Assembly (NCBI RefSeq): GCF_039729015.1 | Contig: NZ_CP155792.1 | Location: 3,244,001-3,308,000 of the forward strand | Length of the DNA stretch: 64,000 nucleotides | Direction of reading: 5' to 3' | DNA from: Blastococcus sp. HT6-30 | GTDB lineage: Bacteria > Actinomycetota > Actinomycetes > Mycobacteriales > Geodermatophilaceae | Shown here: positions 61,486-64,000 of the stretch, one piece after another | Layout of the letters: every line of letters begins with the position of its first letter | Position numbering within the stretch: position 1 is the first letter of the stretch | Program-made: the position numbers and the translations under genes | Notes under the pieces: model-generated | What the model saw: the letters and a program-made list of their open reading frames with translations, nothing else | Told to the model about the DNA's origin: nothing | Database searches by the model: none

Positions 61486-63579
61486 TCAGCAGCTGACCGT
61501 GGCCGCCTCCCGCTGGGGGGCGGCCACCGTCGTCTCCACGGGCGGGTCGGCGGCCACCGGACCGCCGATCTCCACCGGCACGACGCCCGCGTAACCCGGG
61601 CCGATGACCAGCTGCACCGAGTCGCCCATCGAGTCGCTCGCCTGGAGCACCGACCCCGGCACGGCCGCGGCCAGGGTCCGCGCCTGCTCCAGCGCCACCG
61701 GGCCGTGGCGCACCACGCTCTCGCTGACGGTTCCCGGCTCGTTGCCGACCGTCGCGATGCCGAAGCCCTGGCCGCGGAGGGCGTCGGCGACCGTCGCCGC
61801 CAGCCCGGTCGTGCCGGTGCCGTTGAGCACGTCGACGGTGATCTCCGCCGGCGGGGCGGTGAGCGGGGCGGGCCCGGCGGGGGCCTCCGGCTCGGGCGCG
61901 GCCTCCGCTGCAGCCGCCTGCTCGGCGCGCTGCGCCTCCAGCATCTCGGCCGGCAGCCGGGCGCCGTCGATGACCTCGTCGAACAGTGATCGCGTCGCCA
62001 TCGCATCGAGGATCACGTAGGCCTGGTCGGTGCCGGCCGGCACGTAACCGACCTGGGCGACCGGCAGCCCCGCCCGCTGCACCGCGTCGCCCGACAGGTC
62101 GCCGAGCGCGCCGGCGAGCACCCGCAGGTCACCGAGCGTCGTCTGCTCGTCGAGTGTCAACGCCTCCGAGGCCCGGTCGAGGAAGCGGGCGAGGGTGACC
62201 GGGTCGAGCAACGTGTCCGCGGACATCGCCGCGCGCAGGGTCGAGGTGAGCAGCCGCTGGGCCCGCTCGGCCACGGCGGCGCCCGTGCTATCGGTCCCGC
62301 TGTCACCCGGCTGCAGGAAGCCCGACGCCGCGGTGCCGGAGAGTTCGGAGGGCCCGGCCGGTGGCGGGGTCGCCGCGGCCGCGATCGCGCCCGACGGCAC
62401 GACGCAGACCGGGACGCCGCCCAGCGCGTCGACCATTCCGGGCAGGTCGGTGAGGTCGACGCCGAGGTAGTGGTCGATCCGCAGGCCGGACAGCTGCTGG
62501 ACGGCCCGGACCAGGCACGCCGGCCCGCCGTCGAGCAGCGCGCCGGCGAACGCCTCGGTGGCCGGGTTCCGGAGCTCACCGTCCGCCGTGCGACACGCGG
62601 GGGTGTCCACCAGCGCCGTGGGCGGCACGCTCACCAGCACGGCGCGGTCGCCCTCGGCCGCGACCGAGACCACCAGGGTGGCCACCGAGGCCGCCCCCGT
62701 CTGCCCCGGGATGCCGGTGCCGACGACGAGGTAGGTGTCGGCGGCCTCCTGCAGTTGCGGGGCCAGCACCTCGGGGCCGTCGACGGCGAGCGCGTCCACC
62801 CGGTCGATGCGCTGGTCGACGTAGAAGTAGAGGCCCAGGTGGTAGAGGAGGACGACGCCGACGATGCCGGCCAGGGCGATCGCCGCACGAGCGAGGCGGC
62901 GGTGCCCCGGACTCCGCGGCGGGCGGGCGGCGGCGGGACGGCGCACGGTGGCCCCCGACGGGAGCGGCGGGGCCAGCCCCGGCAGCGGCGGGATCGGGCC
63001 GCTGCGCCGGGAGGGACGCTCGTCGGGCGCCCAGGCCGCCGGCGACCGGCCAGGCGTCGGCGGCACCGGGGGCGGCCCGGGGTGCGCGCCGGGAAGCGGT
63101 GGGAGCCCCGGCCGGACCGGGGGCTCCTCGAGCCCGACCCCCGCGACGGGCGGGGTCCCCGCGTGCGCCGACGGCACCGGGGGCAGACCGGCCTGGGAGC
63201 CGGGCGGCCGGGCGGCGCCGGGTACCGGAGGCAGTCCCGCCTGCGCGGCGGGGACGTCCTCGGCACGGGCAGCAGTCCGGTCCGGAGCGGCGGTGGTCCC
63301 GCCGCGGTCTGCCGCCGGCCGACGTCCGGGCCGCCGCCTGTGCTCCTCCGCCTCCGCGGCGGTGGCGCGCCCGAGACGGCTGCTCCTGCCCGGCTCCACC
63401 GCGCCCCGGCGGGCGGCACGCCGGCCGCCGACCGCGCTGCCCTGCCGGGCGATCAGCTGCTCGACGGTGACCGGCTCGGCGGCGCCGCCCTGGGCCGCCC
63501 GCCCGCGGCGGGTGCGCCCGGGGACGTCGCGGTCGCCCGCGCCGTCCCGCGTCGGCTGGTCACCCACAGGTGTCGACAC
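61486..63579 (-). CDS. LytR-CpsA-Psr-like envelope protein with LytR_C tail, probably non-catalytic
   Basis: About 697 aa. A ~265-residue cytoplasmic part, basic and very Pro/Arg-rich with repeats of LPPVPGA/LPPLPG; one membrane helix (IALAGIVGVVLLYHLGLYFY); an LCP domain (~300-490) recognisable from QQLSGLRIDHYLGVDLTDLP and MVDALGGVPVCVV; and a LytR_C domain near the end (ITVDVLNGTGTTGLAATVAD). The LCP catalytic SVPRD motif reads LVSVPPTALVD and the C-terminal Arg pair is not seen, so glycan-ligase activity is doubtful. GTG 63579 start is tentative. Confidence 0.8.
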   Translation of the reverse strand: MSTPVGDQPTRDGAGDRDVPGRTRRGRAAQGGAAEPVTVEQLIARQGSAVGGRRAARRGAVEPGRSSRLGRATAAEAEEHRRRPGRRPAADRGGTTAAPDRTAARAEDVPAAQAGLPPVPGAARPPGSQAGLPPVPSAHAGTPPVAGVGLEEPPVRPGLPPLPGAHPGPPPVPPTPGRSPAAWAPDERPSRRSGPIPPLPGLAPPLPSGATVRRPAAARPPRSPGHRRLARAAIALAGIVGVVLLYHLGLYFYVDQRIDRVDALAVDGPEVLAPQLQEAADTYLVVGTGIPGQTGAASVATLVVSVAAEGDRAVLVSVPPTALVDTPACRTADGELRNPATEAFAGALLDGGPACLVRAVQQLSGLRIDHYLGVDLTDLPGMVDALGGVPVCVVPSGAIAAAATPPPAGPSELSGTAASGFLQPGDSGTDSTGAAVAERAQRLLTSTLRAAMSADTLLDPVTLARFLDRASEALTLDEQTTLGDLRVLAGALGDLSGDAVQRAGLPVAQVGYVPAGTDQAYVILDAMATRSLFDEVIDGARLPAEMLEAQRAEQAAAAEAAPEPEAPAGPAPLTAPPAEITVDVLNGTGTTGLAATVADALRGQGFGIATVGNEPGTVSESVVRHGPVALEQARTLAAAVPGSVLQASDSMGDSVQLVIGPGYAGVVPVEIGGPVAADPPVETTVAAPQREAATVSC

Positions 63580-63719
63580 CTTCTCGTCGTCCGCTCGTCC
63601 CCGTCCGTCGCGCCACGATACGGGCCGATGCGCCCCGACCACGCCGACGCGCGGCAGCCGCAGACGCAACGGGAGCAACCGAATGGTGGCCCACCGGCGC
63701 ACTGCGTAGCCTTCGCCGG

Positions 63720-64000
63720 GTGCGCATCCCCTCCGTGCCCGGCCCCTCCGACGTGTTCGCGCTGGTAGGGGGCGTGCGCGAGGGCCTCGGCGACGCCCTC
63801 GCCCTCGTGCCCCGCGCCGCCGCCGCGCTCGGTCACATGGAGGAGCTGCTGGAGCGGGTCTCCGGCGCGGTCGACCGGGTCGAGACGCTGCTGGACCGGG
63901 CCGACGGGGCGATCACGCGCCTGGACACGACGCGCTCGCGGGCCGACGAGGCGATCGAAGGCGTCGGGGCGACCCGGCAACGCGCCGACGACGCCATCGC
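63720..64000 (+). CDS. Coiled-coil protein, 3' end outside window
   Basis: First 93 residues visible: PSVPGPSDVFALVGGVREGL, then VPRAAAALGHMEELLERV and a regular heptad pattern (VETLLDRADGAITRLDTTRS) of an elongated helix. No membrane segment. Leaderless: TAGCCT (63707-63712), seven bases, GTG. Divergent from the LCP-like gene. Resembles uncharacterised actinobacterial coiled-coil proteins; function unknown. Confidence 0.7.
   Translation, partial: MRIPSVPGPSDVFALVGGVREGLGDALALVPRAAAALGHMEELLERVSGAVDRVETLLDRADGAITRLDTTRSRADEAIEGVGATRQRADDAI

Overview
The window is 64 kb of very GC-rich DNA with GTG starts, 4-bp stop/start overlaps and many apparently leaderless genes. It encodes two mycothiol enzymes (mshA, mshD), SenX3-RegX3, a BldN-type sigma factor, RsiG, an HbhA-like protein, the 32-aa ribosomal protein bS22 and the sseC-cysA-thioredoxin group. 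This is an actinobacterium. The mix of Streptomyces-like developmental regulators with Mycobacterium-like gene order suggests a member of the Geodermatophilaceae or a near relative; that placement is inference.

Layout. 0-5.1 kb: bldN-type sigma factor (cut by the left edge), its membrane partner, a HAD hydrolase, an acyltransferase, an epimerase and bS22. 5.3-11.5 kb: an excisionase-type HTH protein, proC beside a truncated proline-dehydrogenase-like gene, a DJ-1/PfpI protein, a Ppx/GppA phosphatase and a cysteine-rich protein, ending in a patch of truncated genes near 11.2 kb. 11.7-18.9 kb: regX3-senX3, phoU, gpmA, an MFS exporter, a YbjN-like gene and mshA, in the order seen around mycobacterial mshA-regX3. 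18.9-24.9 kb: SDR, GNAT, murB, two SAM-fold enzymes, and DUF2516/hbhA/XRE. 25-31.9 kb: fur, ygfZ, rsiG, asparaginase, pabC-like and nhaA, then a long leader with a tiny ORF. 31.9-43.6 kb: LmeA-like and MMPL proteins, a DUF885 peptidase-like protein, a nitrobindin-like protein, a PAS-SpoIIE phosphatase, and a sulfur/thiol operon led by a cysteine-rich leader peptide. 43.8-45.5 kb: a GlnR-like regulator and mshD.

45.5-61.5 kb is a phosphate-acquisition island: TatB-like protein, Tat-exported PhoX, TatA-TatC, an OlsB/OlsA-like lipid acyltransferase pair, a secreted nuclease, a secreted 5'-nucleotidase and PstSCAB. The nuclease can cut extracellular nucleic acid, the nucleotidase and PhoX release phosphate, Pst imports it, and the acyltransferase pair could make phosphate-free lipid. 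Four promoters (phoU, phoX, nuclease, pstS) share one architecture: GTTCACC-like half-sites followed by exactly 31 bases and a TAnnnT -10 box. This points to control by a PhoP/RegX3-type regulator, plausibly the RegX3 encoded in this window.

The window closes with a large LytR-CpsA-Psr-like protein that lacks the usual catalytic arginine motif, and the start of a coiled-coil gene. No tRNA, rRNA, CRISPR array or insertion sequence was seen.
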